Assembly (NCBI GenBank): GCA_016207445.1
Contig: JACQPS010000285.1
Location: 1-6,393, forward strand
Length of the DNA stretch: 6,393 bases
Direction: 5' to 3'
Source of the DNA: Gemmatimonadota bacterium
Lineage (GTDB): Bacteria > Gemmatimonadota > Gemmatimonadetes > Longimicrobiales > RSA9
The notes beneath the pieces were generated by a model that saw only the letters and a program-made list of their open reading frames with translations, made no database searches and had not been told where the DNA came from. The first letter of the stretch is position 1. Every line of letters starts with the position of its first letter. Below are positions 1 to 6,015 of the stretch, in pieces. The position numbers were made by a program, and so were the translations under genes.

Positions 1-1185
1 CACGTGTACGCCCGCAGTCCGGACTACGTCGCGCGCGAGCTGGACTGGATGAAGTCGGTCGGCATCAACACGTACTTCCCGCTCGCGTTCGCCTCGGGCC
101 GGGTGAACTGGCCCTCGGAGCGGCTGCCGGACACGCGCGCGCTCTACGGCACGGCCACGCCCGTGGACGCCGCCGTGCGCGGCGGTGACGAGCGCGGCAT
201 CGCGACGCACCTCTACTTCATCCTGGGCTTCGTCGGCTTCCTGGAAGACGCCTGGTCCGCGCCGGAGCTGCGCCAGCACCCGGAATGGGACGTGGTGGGC
301 GCGACGGGAAAGGGCACGCTCACGGGCGCGGGCGGCACGGCGTCGTCCTGGGGAACGCTTCTCTGGTGGGACCTCGGCCATCCGGAAGTGCAGGAGCGCG
401 TGCTCGCGGCCATCGCGGAGGCGCTCGACCGCTACCCCACCGCCGAGGGCATTCATCTCGACTATATCCGCAGTGCGCACAGCGGCGGCTGTTTCTCCCC
501 GACCTGCCTCGCGCGTTTCGAGGCCGCGACGGGCGTGCGGCTCCCCGATTCGCTCGCCGACGCCGCCGCCCGCGCCGGCTACATCCGCGCGCACCTCGCT
601 GACCGGTATACGGCCTGGCGCGCGGGTGAGATCACGGAGCTGGTGCGCCGCATCCGCCGGCTGGTCGACGAGAAACGGCCCGGCGCAGTGCTCTCGGCCG
701 CGGTCTTCGCCGGTGCGGACGGTGCCTACCGCAACGTCTTCCAGGACTGGCGCCGTTGGGCCGCCGAGGGACTCGTCGACGCCGTCTACCCGATGTTCTA
801 CGGCGACGCGCGTGCGCGCATCGGCATCTCCGCCTACCTGACCGAGTTGTTCGGTGATCTCGACCGCCGTGCCGCGGCACTGCGGCGTCGCCGCGCCGCG
901 GTCGTGCTCGGCCTCCAGACCGCGCCGTACGACGCCATGGCGCCCGACGTCGCGGCGCAGGCGATCGAGAGCGCACTCGCGAGCGGCGCCGACGGCGTCG
1001 CGCTCCAGATGCTGCCGTACTGGTGGCACGAGCAGTACGCGGAGTTCCGGCGCAGTTACGCGCCCCGTTCCGACCCCTGGCCGCCGCTCTGGAATTACGA
1101 CGCCGTGCTGCGGCAGATCTTCCTGAGTGCGCCGCCGCCGGGTACGCCGCAGGCTCAGCCGAGCGCGCGGCCCGCCAGCAGGTAG
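1..1185 (+). CDS. GHL10-like (glycosyl hydrolase-like 10) TIM-barrel protein, 5' partial
   Basis: The frame is open from the first base, so the N-terminus, including any signal peptide, lies outside the window; 394 codons are visible. The product resembles the GHL10/DUF187 family of putative glycoside hydrolases, which have a (beta/alpha)8 barrel. The visible part opens in the first barrel unit (DYVARELDWMKSVGINTYFP). It continues with WWDLGHPEVQ, the family-typical strand motif GIHLDYIR (bases 448-471), a second core motif YPMFYGD (787-807) with a probable active-site acid, and a last strand ADGVALQMLPYWW. The acidic residues in DYIR and YGD are the best catalytic candidates by analogy. No substrate has been established for most of the family, so sugar specificity cannot be given. 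A Pro/Ala-rich tail follows the barrel, and its final ten codons overlap the 3' end of the convergent transporter gene. Family assignment is fairly secure; function is not. Confidence 0.8.
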   Translation, partial: HVYARSPDYVARELDWMKSVGINTYFPLAFASGRVNWPSERLPDTRALYGTATPVDAAVRGGDERGIATHLYFILGFVGFLEDAWSAPELRQHPEWDVVGATGKGTLTGAGGTASSWGTLLWWDLGHPEVQERVLAAIAEALDRYPTAEGIHLDYIRSAHSGGCFSPTCLARFEAATGVRLPDSLADAAARAGYIRAHLADRYTAWRAGEITELVRRIRRLVDEKRPGAVLSAAVFAGADGAYRNVFQDWRRWAAEGLVDAVYPMFYGDARARIGISAYLTELFGDLDRRAAALRRRRAAVVLGLQTAPYDAMAPDVAAQAIESALASGADGVALQMLPYWWHEQYAEFRRSYAPRSDPWPPLWNYDAVLRQIFLSAPPPGTPQAQPSARPASR

Positions 1186-2669
1186 GCCACGAGCGTCACG
1201 GCGGCGATCGAGGCCAGGTTCAGCCAGATGCCGGCCCGCATCATATCGCGCATGCCGAGGTAGCCGCTGCCGAACACGAGGGCGTTGGGCGGCGTCCCGA
1301 CCGGCAGCATGAAGGCGGTGGAGGAGGCCAGCGCGCCCGCGGCCATGAACACGAGCGGCTCCTGGCCGAGCCCGTGCGCGGAGGCGGCGAGCACGGGCAT
1401 CGACATGGCCGCCACGGCGGTGTTGGAGGCGAGCTCGCTCAGGAAGATGAGCGCGGCCACGGTGACCCCGAGCAGCATCCACCCCGGCACACCGCTCAGC
1501 GCCGCGAGCGCCTGACCGACTTCGGCGGTCAGCCCGCTCGACTCGAAGGCGCGCGCGAGCGAGAGCCCGCCCCCGAACAGCAGCAGCACGCCCCAGGGCA
1601 GCCCCTTCGCCGCCGACCAGTCCAGCACGAACACGCCCTCCCGCCAGTTCACGGGCAGCAGGAAGAGCAGGAGCGCGCCCGCGATCGCGATGGTCGCGTC
1701 CTCGACCCCGGGCGCGAGCTGCGTGAGTCCCGGGACCACGAAGACGCCCAGGTCCTTCGGCTCGCGCAGCAGCCACGCCGCCGCCGTGAGCGTGAACACG
1801 ACGAGCGTCAGCGCCTCGCCGCGCCGCAGCGGCCCCCAGCCGGCGCGTGGCGCGCGCAGCAGCGCCGCGGCCTCGGCGCCGAGGCCGCCGGGCGGGAAGA
1901 GCACGAACACGAGCAGCGCCCAGGCGAGCGGCAGCAGCACCAGCACCACGGGCAGGCCCACGGCCATCCAGTCCACGAAGGAGACCTCGCTGCCCAGGAG
2001 CTCGCGCGCGGCCGCGGCGAAAACGGCATTGGGCGGCGTGCCGATGAGCGTGCCGATGCCGCCGATGGTGGCCGCGTATGCGATGCCGAGCATCAGCGCC
2101 TTGGCGAACGGGAACGGCGCGGTCGGCTCCGGCGGCCGCAACACTTCGGCGAGCGCGAGCGCGACCGGCAGCATCATGGCCGTCGTCGCCGTGTTCGAGA
2201 TCCAGAGGCTGATGAACGCGGTCGCCGCCATGAAGCCGAGCACCAGGCGGCGCGGCCCCGCCCCGACCGCGCTCACCACGCCCAGCGCCACGCGACGGTG
2301 CAGACCCCAGCGCTCCATGGCCTGCGCGATGAGAAACCCGCCCAGAAAGAGGAAAATCACAGGATTGGCGTACGGCGCGGCCGTCTGCTGTGGGTCCAGC
2401 ACGCCGAGGACGGGGAACAGCGCGAGCGGCAAGAGCGCGGTCGCGGCCAGCGGGATGGCCTCGGTCATCCACCAGATGGCCATGAGCGCGGCCACGGCGG
2501 CCGTGCGCTGCGCCGCGGGCGGCAGGGCGAACGGGGGCGCGAGCAGCACGAGCAGGAACGCCACGGCGCCGGCCGGGAGCCCGACCCGCCGCGCGAGCGT
2601 CGAGCGACCATCGCCCGGCTCCCGCGCGGGCGCAACGGGCTGGACGCGCTTCGTTCCCGGCGATAGCAT
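1155..2669 (-). CDS. DASS/SLC13-family sodium:dicarboxylate (anion) symporter
   Basis: This is a 504-residue inner-membrane protein, the usual length for the divalent anion:sodium symporter family (INDY, CitT, SdcS). It probably imports C4-dicarboxylates, citrate or a similar anion with Na+. Diagnostic features are the WWMTEAIPLAATALLPL helix near residue 66, the first SNT motif at 158-160 (sodium site 1) and the second SNT motif at 415-417. The two inverted-topology halves each carry a GTPPNA loop (210-215 and 458-463). The second lies in the family signature PVGTPPNALVFGSGYL. About a dozen hydrophobic segments span the chain. A polar N-terminal stretch of roughly 30 residues precedes the first helix. 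The ATG start at 2669 has no clear Shine-Dalgarno sequence, but no better in-frame start precedes the first helix. The gene diverges from the thioesterase gene across 47 bp and overlaps the GHL10-like gene at its 3' end. Sulfate or phosphate as substrate cannot be excluded. Confidence 0.92.
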   Translation of the reverse strand: MLSPGTKRVQPVAPAREPGDGRSTLARRVGLPAGAVAFLLVLLAPPFALPPAAQRTAAVAALMAIWWMTEAIPLAATALLPLALFPVLGVLDPQQTAAPYANPVIFLFLGGFLIAQAMERWGLHRRVALGVVSAVGAGPRRLVLGFMAATAFISLWISNTATTAMMLPVALALAEVLRPPEPTAPFPFAKALMLGIAYAATIGGIGTLIGTPPNAVFAAAARELLGSEVSFVDWMAVGLPVVLVLLPLAWALLVFVLFPPGGLGAEAAALLRAPRAGWGPLRRGEALTLVVFTLTAAAWLLREPKDLGVFVVPGLTQLAPGVEDATIAIAGALLLFLLPVNWREGVFVLDWSAAKGLPWGVLLLFGGGLSLARAFESSGLTAEVGQALAALSGVPGWMLLGVTVAALIFLSELASNTAVAAMSMPVLAASAHGLGQEPLVFMAAGALASSTAFMLPVGTPPNALVFGSGYLGMRDMMRAGIWLNLASIAAVTLVAYLLAGRALG

Positions 2670-2716
2670 AGGGCGCCAAGCTGCGCGGCGCGCTTTCGAA
2701 CTGTCAAGAAACGCTC
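2670..2716. promoter_or_regulatory. 47-bp divergent intergenic region, transporter/thioesterase
   Basis: This short gap must carry the start signals for both the transporter (-) and the thioesterase (+), unless promoters lie inside the neighbouring genes. A perfect TTGACA, matching the sigma-70 -35 consensus, reads on the minus strand at 2707-2702. No convincing -10 box follows at 16-18 bp, so the promoter call is tentative. The 9-mer AACTGTCAA at 2699-2707 also occurs in the heptamer array at 4652-4660. No strong Shine-Dalgarno sequence precedes either start codon. Confidence 0.25.
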
Positions 2717-3229
2717 ATGGCGAACGCACCGCCCGCACCCTCGCAGGGTCCCCGGAGCCCGCGCGAGTCGCAGGCCATCATCAGCGAGCTGATGATGCCC
2801 AACCAGGTCAACCCGCTGGGGCATGTGTTCGGCGGCGTCATTCTCTCGATGGTCGACCGCGCCGCGGCCGTGGCGGCCATGCGGCACGCGCGCCGCACGG
2901 TCGTAACCGCGTCCATCGATCGCGTCGACTTCCGCCTGCCGATCTACGCCGGCGAGCTCGTCACCTGCCAGGCGCGCGTCACGTACGTCGGCCGCACCTC
3001 GATAGAGGTCGAGGTGCAGGTCGAGGCCGAGAACCCGCTCACGGGCGGTCGCCGGCACACCAATACCTGCTACCTCACGTTCGTCGGGATCGACGAGAGC
3101 CACACTCCGGTGCCCGTGCCCCCGCTCAAGCTGGAGACCGACGAGGAGAAGCGCCGCTTCCGGGAAGGTGAGCTCCGCCGCGCGCACCGCCTGCGGCTGC
3201 TCGAGGAGCTCGGCCAGAAGCGGCCGTGA
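2717..3229 (+). CDS. Acyl-CoA thioesterase, hotdog fold (YciA/BACH type)
   Basis: This 170-residue cytosolic protein has a single hotdog domain at about residues 16-135 and should hydrolyse acyl-CoA to free fatty acid and CoA. The active-site block NPLGHVFGGVILSMVD (residues 32-47) matches the YciA/BACH pattern N-x2-G-x2-FGG-x5-(M)-D. Asp47 is the expected catalytic acid and Asn32 the conserved Asn. The following strands (VVTASIDRVDFRLPIYAGELV, then GRTSIEVEVQV, then NTCYLTFVGID) fit the long central sheet of the fold. A charged helical tail of about 35 residues (ETDEEKRRFREGELRRA and onward) follows, as in many bacterial members. The ATG at 2717 is preceded only by a weak purine run (AAGAAA). 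The stop lies 22 bp from the stop of the convergent thiolase, and no convincing terminator hairpin is seen in that gap. Chain-length preference cannot be read from the sequence. Confidence 0.9.
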   Translation: MANAPPAPSQGPRSPRESQAIISELMMPNQVNPLGHVFGGVILSMVDRAAAVAAMRHARRTVVTASIDRVDFRLPIYAGELVTCQARVTYVGRTSIEVEVQVEAENPLTGGRRHTNTCYLTFVGIDESHTPVPVPPLKLETDEEKRRFREGELRRAHRLRLLEELGQKRP

Positions 3230-3251
3230 GGCTGCTCTCTTGCGCGGTTTT

Positions 3252-4541
3252 CTAGCGCTCGATCACCATCGCGAAGCCCATGGCTCCCGCCGCGCACACG
3301 CTGATCAGGCCGAGGCTGCCGCCGCGCCGGCGCAGCTCGTTCAGCAACGTCGTCGTGAGGCGCGCCCCCGTGGCGCCGAACGGGTGACCGAGGGCAATGC
3401 TCCCGCCCATGACGTTGATCCGCTCCTCGTCCAGGATTCCGACCTTGTGGGGCCGGCCGAGCTCGCGCCGGGCGAAGTCGTCGGAGTCCAGCGCCTGCAG
3501 GTTCGAGAGCACCTGGGCGGCGAAGGCTTCGTGCATCTCCCAGAGGTCGATGTCCTTCATGGCGACGCCGGCCCGGTCGAGCGCCGTGGGCACCGCGTAC
3601 GCCGGGCCCTGCAGGAGCTGGGCGGACGGCGCCAGCGCAGTGTAGGCCCAGCTCCGGATGAAACCCAGCGGCTCGTAGCCGAGCGCACGCGCCTTCTCCT
3701 CGCTCATGAGCAGCACGGCGGCGGCGCCGTCGGTCAGGGGGGAAGAGTTCCCCGCCGTGACCGAGCCGAAGCGGCGGTCGAAGACGGGCGGCAGCGCCGC
3801 GAGCTTCTCCAGGCTCGTGTCCGCGCGGATGCCGTTGTCGCGCGTGACCACCTGCGAGTAATCCGGCGGCATGAATAGCGGCGCGATCTCCTGCGTGAGC
3901 CGCCCATCCTCGCTCCCCTGCCACGCGCGCTGGTGCGAGCGTAGCGCCCAGCGATCCTGCTCTTCCCGCGGGATGCGGTTTTCCTTGGCCATCCGCTCCG
4001 CGCTCTGCCCCATGGTCTCACCCGTGGACGGCTCGGCGATGGCCGGCGTGACCGGCACCAGCTCTCTGGGACGAAAGCCCGCGAACGCCTTCAGCTTCTG
4101 GGCCGGCGTGCGCGCGCGCGACGCCGCGAGCAGTCGGTCGCGCAAGCGCCGGCCGAGCAGGATCGGAATGTCCGACAGCACTTCGGCGCCCCCCGCCACC
4201 ACCACGTCCGCGTGACCGCGCGCGATCGCGTCCGCCGCAGAGGTGATGGCTTGATTCGCGGATGCGCACGCACGGTTGACCGTGTAGGCGGGGACGGTGG
4301 CAGGCAGGCTGGCGCCAAGGCCGACCTCGCGCGCCAGGTTGGGCGCGAGCACCGATGGGATAACCGTGCCGAAGACGACTTCCTCCACTTCGCGGGGCCG
4401 GAGCTCCGCGCGGCTGAGCAGCTCCCGCACCGCGAGTGCGCCCAGCGCGGCCGGGGCCATGTCCTTGAAGGCCGTGCCGGATTTGCAGAACGGCGTCCGG
4501 CACCCGGCCACGAGCGCAACGCGCCTTCCAATCCAGTTCAC
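3252..4541 (-). CDS. fadI: Acetyl-CoA acyltransferase (3-ketoacyl-CoA thiolase), FadI type
   Basis: This 429-residue cytosolic thiolase should cleave 3-ketoacyl-CoA with CoA to acetyl-CoA and a shortened acyl-CoA, the last step of beta-oxidation. The acylated nucleophile is Cys92 in NRACASANQA. The C-terminal catalytic pair is His386 in GGSIALGHPFGATGAR and Cys416 in SVCAAGAMGFAMVIE. The FadI subgroup is indicated by DMAPAALG near the N-terminus, the block ending EPSTGETMGQSAERMAKENRI, NSSPLTDGAAAVLLM and WEMHEAFAAQVLSN, and by a length close to E. coli FadI (436). The start is a GTG inside a CAGTTCA repeat unit, with no visible Shine-Dalgarno sequence. An in-frame TAG (4563-4565) closes the frame just upstream, and the next in-frame ATG (codon 28) would cut into the fold. 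No fadJ-like partner lies beside it: the neighbours are on the opposite strand. An acetoacetyl-CoA thiolase role is possible but less likely given the subgroup. Confidence 0.93.
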   Translation of the reverse strand: MNWIGRRVALVAGCRTPFCKSGTAFKDMAPAALGALAVRELLSRAELRPREVEEVVFGTVIPSVLAPNLAREVGLGASLPATVPAYTVNRACASANQAITSAADAIARGHADVVVAGGAEVLSDIPILLGRRLRDRLLAASRARTPAQKLKAFAGFRPRELVPVTPAIAEPSTGETMGQSAERMAKENRIPREEQDRWALRSHQRAWQGSEDGRLTQEIAPLFMPPDYSQVVTRDNGIRADTSLEKLAALPPVFDRRFGSVTAGNSSPLTDGAAAVLLMSEEKARALGYEPLGFIRSWAYTALAPSAQLLQGPAYAVPTALDRAGVAMKDIDLWEMHEAFAAQVLSNLQALDSDDFARRELGRPHKVGILDEERINVMGGSIALGHPFGATGARLTTTLLNELRRRGGSLGLISVCAAGAMGFAMVIER

Positions 4542-4579
4542 ACTCAGTTCACAGTTGACAGTCTACAGTTGACAGTTGG
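4534..4579 (+). repeat. Heptamer tandem repeat array, left arm (unit CAGTTGA)
   Basis: Five contiguous 7-bp units run from 4545 to 4579: CAGTTCA, CAGTTGA, CAGTCTA, CAGTTGA and CAGTTGG. A sixth unit, CAGTTCA at 4534-4540, is set off by the 4-bp CACT. Position by position, CAG is invariant and the other bases vary modestly. The leftmost unit overlaps the first codons of the thiolase on the minus strand, and the remainder lies where that gene's ribosome-binding site and leader should be. Perfect TTGACA hexamers occur at 4555-4560 and 4569-4574, but neither has a plausible -10 at standard spacing. Confidence 0.9.
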
Positions 4580-4590
4580 CGTCCGGGCAT

Positions 4591-4621
4591 TTGAAACTTC
4601 CGGTGTCGCGCAAGCTAGGAT
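4591..4621 (+). promoter_or_regulatory. Possible promoter of the Eis-like acetyltransferase gene
   Basis: The 56-bp unique spacer between the two repeat arms (4580-4635) contains TTGAAA at 4591-4596 and TAGGAT at 4616-4621, separated by 19 bp. These match the sigma-70 -35 and -10 consensus at five and four of six positions. The spacing is longer than optimal. A transcript from here would have a leader consisting mostly of the right repeat arm. This is a consensus match by eye only. Confidence 0.25.
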
Positions 4622-4635
4622 TTCCGCGAAGACTT

Positions 4636-4670
4636 TTAACTGTAAACTGTCAACTGTCAACTGTAAACTA
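4636..4670 (-). repeat. Heptamer tandem repeat array, right arm (inverted copy of CAGTTGA)
   Basis: Five contiguous 7-bp units on the plus strand read TTAACTG, TAAACTG, TCAACTG, TCAACTG and TAAACTA. On the minus strand they are CAGTTGA-like, so this arm is inverted relative to 4545-4579. Aligned as a hairpin, the two 35-bp arms match at 28 of 35 positions around a 56-bp loop. The array ends 3 bp before the ATG of the acetyltransferase gene and occupies its expected Shine-Dalgarno position. The stretch is much more AT-rich than the surrounding genes. Confidence 0.9.
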
Positions 4671-4673
4671 AAG

Positions 4674-5900
4674 ATGCCGCTGCGAGCTGCGATACCAGCC
4701 GATATCCAACCCCTCGCCGAGCTCTGGGACCAGGCGTTCCCGGGCGAGCGCACGCTGGCCGAGCGCGCGCGCCAACTGGAGCTCGGCATCCCGTACGGCG
4801 GCATCGAAAGCGTTTGGGTGCTGGAGGATGCCGGCCGCCTCGTCGGCACCTTCAAGGCGCTCCGGTTCCGCGAGTACATCGCAGCCGCGCCGCTCGCCAT
4901 GCTCGGCCTGGCCGCCGTCGCCGTCGCCGCCGACGCGCGACGCCGCGGCCTCGGCCGCCGCCTCTGCCAGGACGCCATCCGGGTGGGCCGCGAGCGCGGC
5001 GACCTGGTCAGCGCGCTCTACCCGTTCCGCCCCGATTTCTATCACGCGCTCGGTTGGGGCCTCACCGGCGAGCTGCACGAGTTCTGCTTCCGCGCCGACG
5101 CGCTGCCGGACGCCCCGGCCCGTCGCCACGTGCGCGCCGCGACCGCCGCCGATCGGGCAGCCATCGCGGACTGCTACGCCCGTGTGGCGGCCCGCTCGAA
5201 CGGCCCGATCGCGCGCGCCGAGCGGGCCTGGGATCATCACCTGGGACAGACGCGCGCCTGCGTGTACGACGATGGCCGCACCCGCGGATACCTGCTCGCG
5301 CGCTACGGGCGCGACCGGGCGCCCGAGGCCCGCACGCTGCACATCCACGAGCTGCTCGCGGAAGACGACGTCGCCTACGGCGGCCTGCTGGCATGGATCG
5401 CCTGCCAGCGCGACCAGTGGCCACGCGTGCGCTACCAGGCCAGAGCGGCCGAGCTGCTCGCGCTCCGCTTGCGCGACCCGCGCCCGCCGGGATATCGACC
5501 GGCCCGCAGGCTCTGGTTCCCCACGGCCCGGGTGCTGCGCGGCCCCATGATCCGCGTGCTCGACGTGGCCGGCGCGCTCGCCGCGCGCACCCGGTGGGGC
5601 GAGCGTGACCACGCTCTCACGCTGCGCATCGAGGTGCAGGACGCCGAGGTGCCGGAGAACCGCGGGCCATGGATCCTGGAGATCGAGCGGACGGGCGCGC
5701 ACGTGCGGCGCGCACAAGGCACCGCGCGCGCGCACGCCGGCCTCGCGACCGACGCCGCGACTTTCGCCCAGATCTACGCGGGCGAGCTGCTCCCCAGCGC
5801 CGCGGCCCGTCTGGGCCGCGCCCAAATCGAAGGCGCGGCCGATGCGATCGACCGCGCCTTTCGCGTCCACGAGCCGTTCTGGCTGCTGGACGAATTCTGA
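4674..5900 (+). CDS. Eis-like GNAT N-acetyltransferase with C-terminal SCP2-like domain
   Basis: This 408-residue cytosolic acetyltransferase has the three-part layout of the Eis family (M. tuberculosis Eis is 402 residues). It has an N-terminal GNAT domain (about 1-135), a second degenerate GNAT-like domain (about 140-285) and a sterol-carrier-like C-terminal domain (about 290-408). The acetyl-CoA loop is RRRGLGRRL at 89-97, after the strand LAAVAVAAD. Tyr123 in FYHALGWG aligns with the Eis general acid Tyr126. The chain ends in Phe408, matching the C-terminal Phe whose carboxylate acts as base in Eis. The family transfers acetyl groups to amines such as aminoglycosides or protein lysines; the native substrate here is unknown. 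The ATG at 4674 is chosen because it begins the domain (MPLRAAIPADIQPLAELWDQAF). The frame stays open further upstream only as an antisense shadow of the thiolase. Heptamer arrays flank the gene on both sides. No strong Shine-Dalgarno sequence is visible. Confidence 0.87.
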   Translation: MPLRAAIPADIQPLAELWDQAFPGERTLAERARQLELGIPYGGIESVWVLEDAGRLVGTFKALRFREYIAAAPLAMLGLAAVAVAADARRRGLGRRLCQDAIRVGRERGDLVSALYPFRPDFYHALGWGLTGELHEFCFRADALPDAPARRHVRAATAADRAAIADCYARVAARSNGPIARAERAWDHHLGQTRACVYDDGRTRGYLLARYGRDRAPEARTLHIHELLAEDDVAYGGLLAWIACQRDQWPRVRYQARAAELLALRLRDPRPPGYRPARRLWFPTARVLRGPMIRVLDVAGALAARTRWGERDHALTLRIEVQDAEVPENRGPWILEIERTGAHVRRAQGTARAHAGLATDAATFAQIYAGELLPSAAARLGRAQIEGAADAIDRAFRVHEPFWLLDEF

Positions 5901-5901
5901 G

Positions 5902-6015
5902 AAGCAGGGGTCAGGGAGCAGGGGTCTGGGGTCAGGGGTCAGAGACTTCAGATCGAGGATCTAGCATCGCCTGGGCATCAGCTGATCCCTGATCCCTGGT
6001 CCCTGACCCCTGCTT
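5902..6015. repeat. Inverted pair of heptamer arrays (unit CAGGGGT) at convergent gene ends
   Basis: Left arm units on the plus strand, from 5905 to 5939, are CAGGGGT, CAGGGAG, CAGGGGT, CTGGGGT and CAGGGGT, followed by a decayed unit. Right arm units from 5985 to 6012 are ATCCCTG, ATCCCTG, GTCCCTG and ACCCCTG, the reverse complement of the same heptamer. The outer ends form a perfect 16-bp inverted repeat (AAGCAGGGGTCAGGGA at 5902-5917 against 6000-6015). Over 31 bp the arms match at 27 positions. The loop (about 5947-5984) contains a small palindrome, AGATC-GAG-GATCT (5950-5962). The structure begins 1 bp after the acetyltransferase stop and extends into the sufU reading frame. It could act as a transcription barrier for both genes, but neither side has a proper T-tract, so an intrinsic terminator is not called. 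Confidence 0.9.

Noticed and set aside
1023..2666. A long plus-strand open frame (547 codons) antisense to the transporter gene
   Set aside because: Its translation is low-complexity Arg/Gln/Glu/His-rich, typical of the antisense shadow of a GC-rich membrane-protein gene. The minus-strand frame carries clear DASS motifs.
3215..3254. Possible terminator between the convergent thioesterase and thiolase genes (GCGGCC...GGCTGC, then GGTTTT)
   Set aside because: The stem is only about six imperfect base pairs, lies partly inside the thioesterase coding end, and the short T run is not adjacent to it.
3070..3924. A 284-codon minus-strand open frame across the thioesterase end and thiolase
   Set aside because: It overlaps both real genes in another frame and has Arg/Ala/Gly-rich low-complexity sequence, so it is a shadow frame.
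4534..4670. CRISPR array
   Set aside because: Units are 7 bp and contiguous with no spacers of constant length, and no cas gene is present.
4212..4673. Upstream extension of the acetyltransferase reading frame
   Set aside because: This 154-codon segment is antisense to the thiolase and then crosses the heptamer arrays. The recognisable domain begins at the ATG at 4674.
4668..5870. A 400-codon minus-strand open frame opposite the acetyltransferase gene
   Set aside because: It has no recognisable domain and a composition typical of antisense frames in high-GC DNA. The plus-strand gene has full Eis-family features.
4534..6012. The acetyltransferase gene plus flanking arrays as a transposon with terminal inverted repeats
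   Set aside because: The two arrays differ in unit sequence (CAGTTGA versus CAGGGGT), each is already an inverted pair on its own, and there is no transposase or obvious target duplication.
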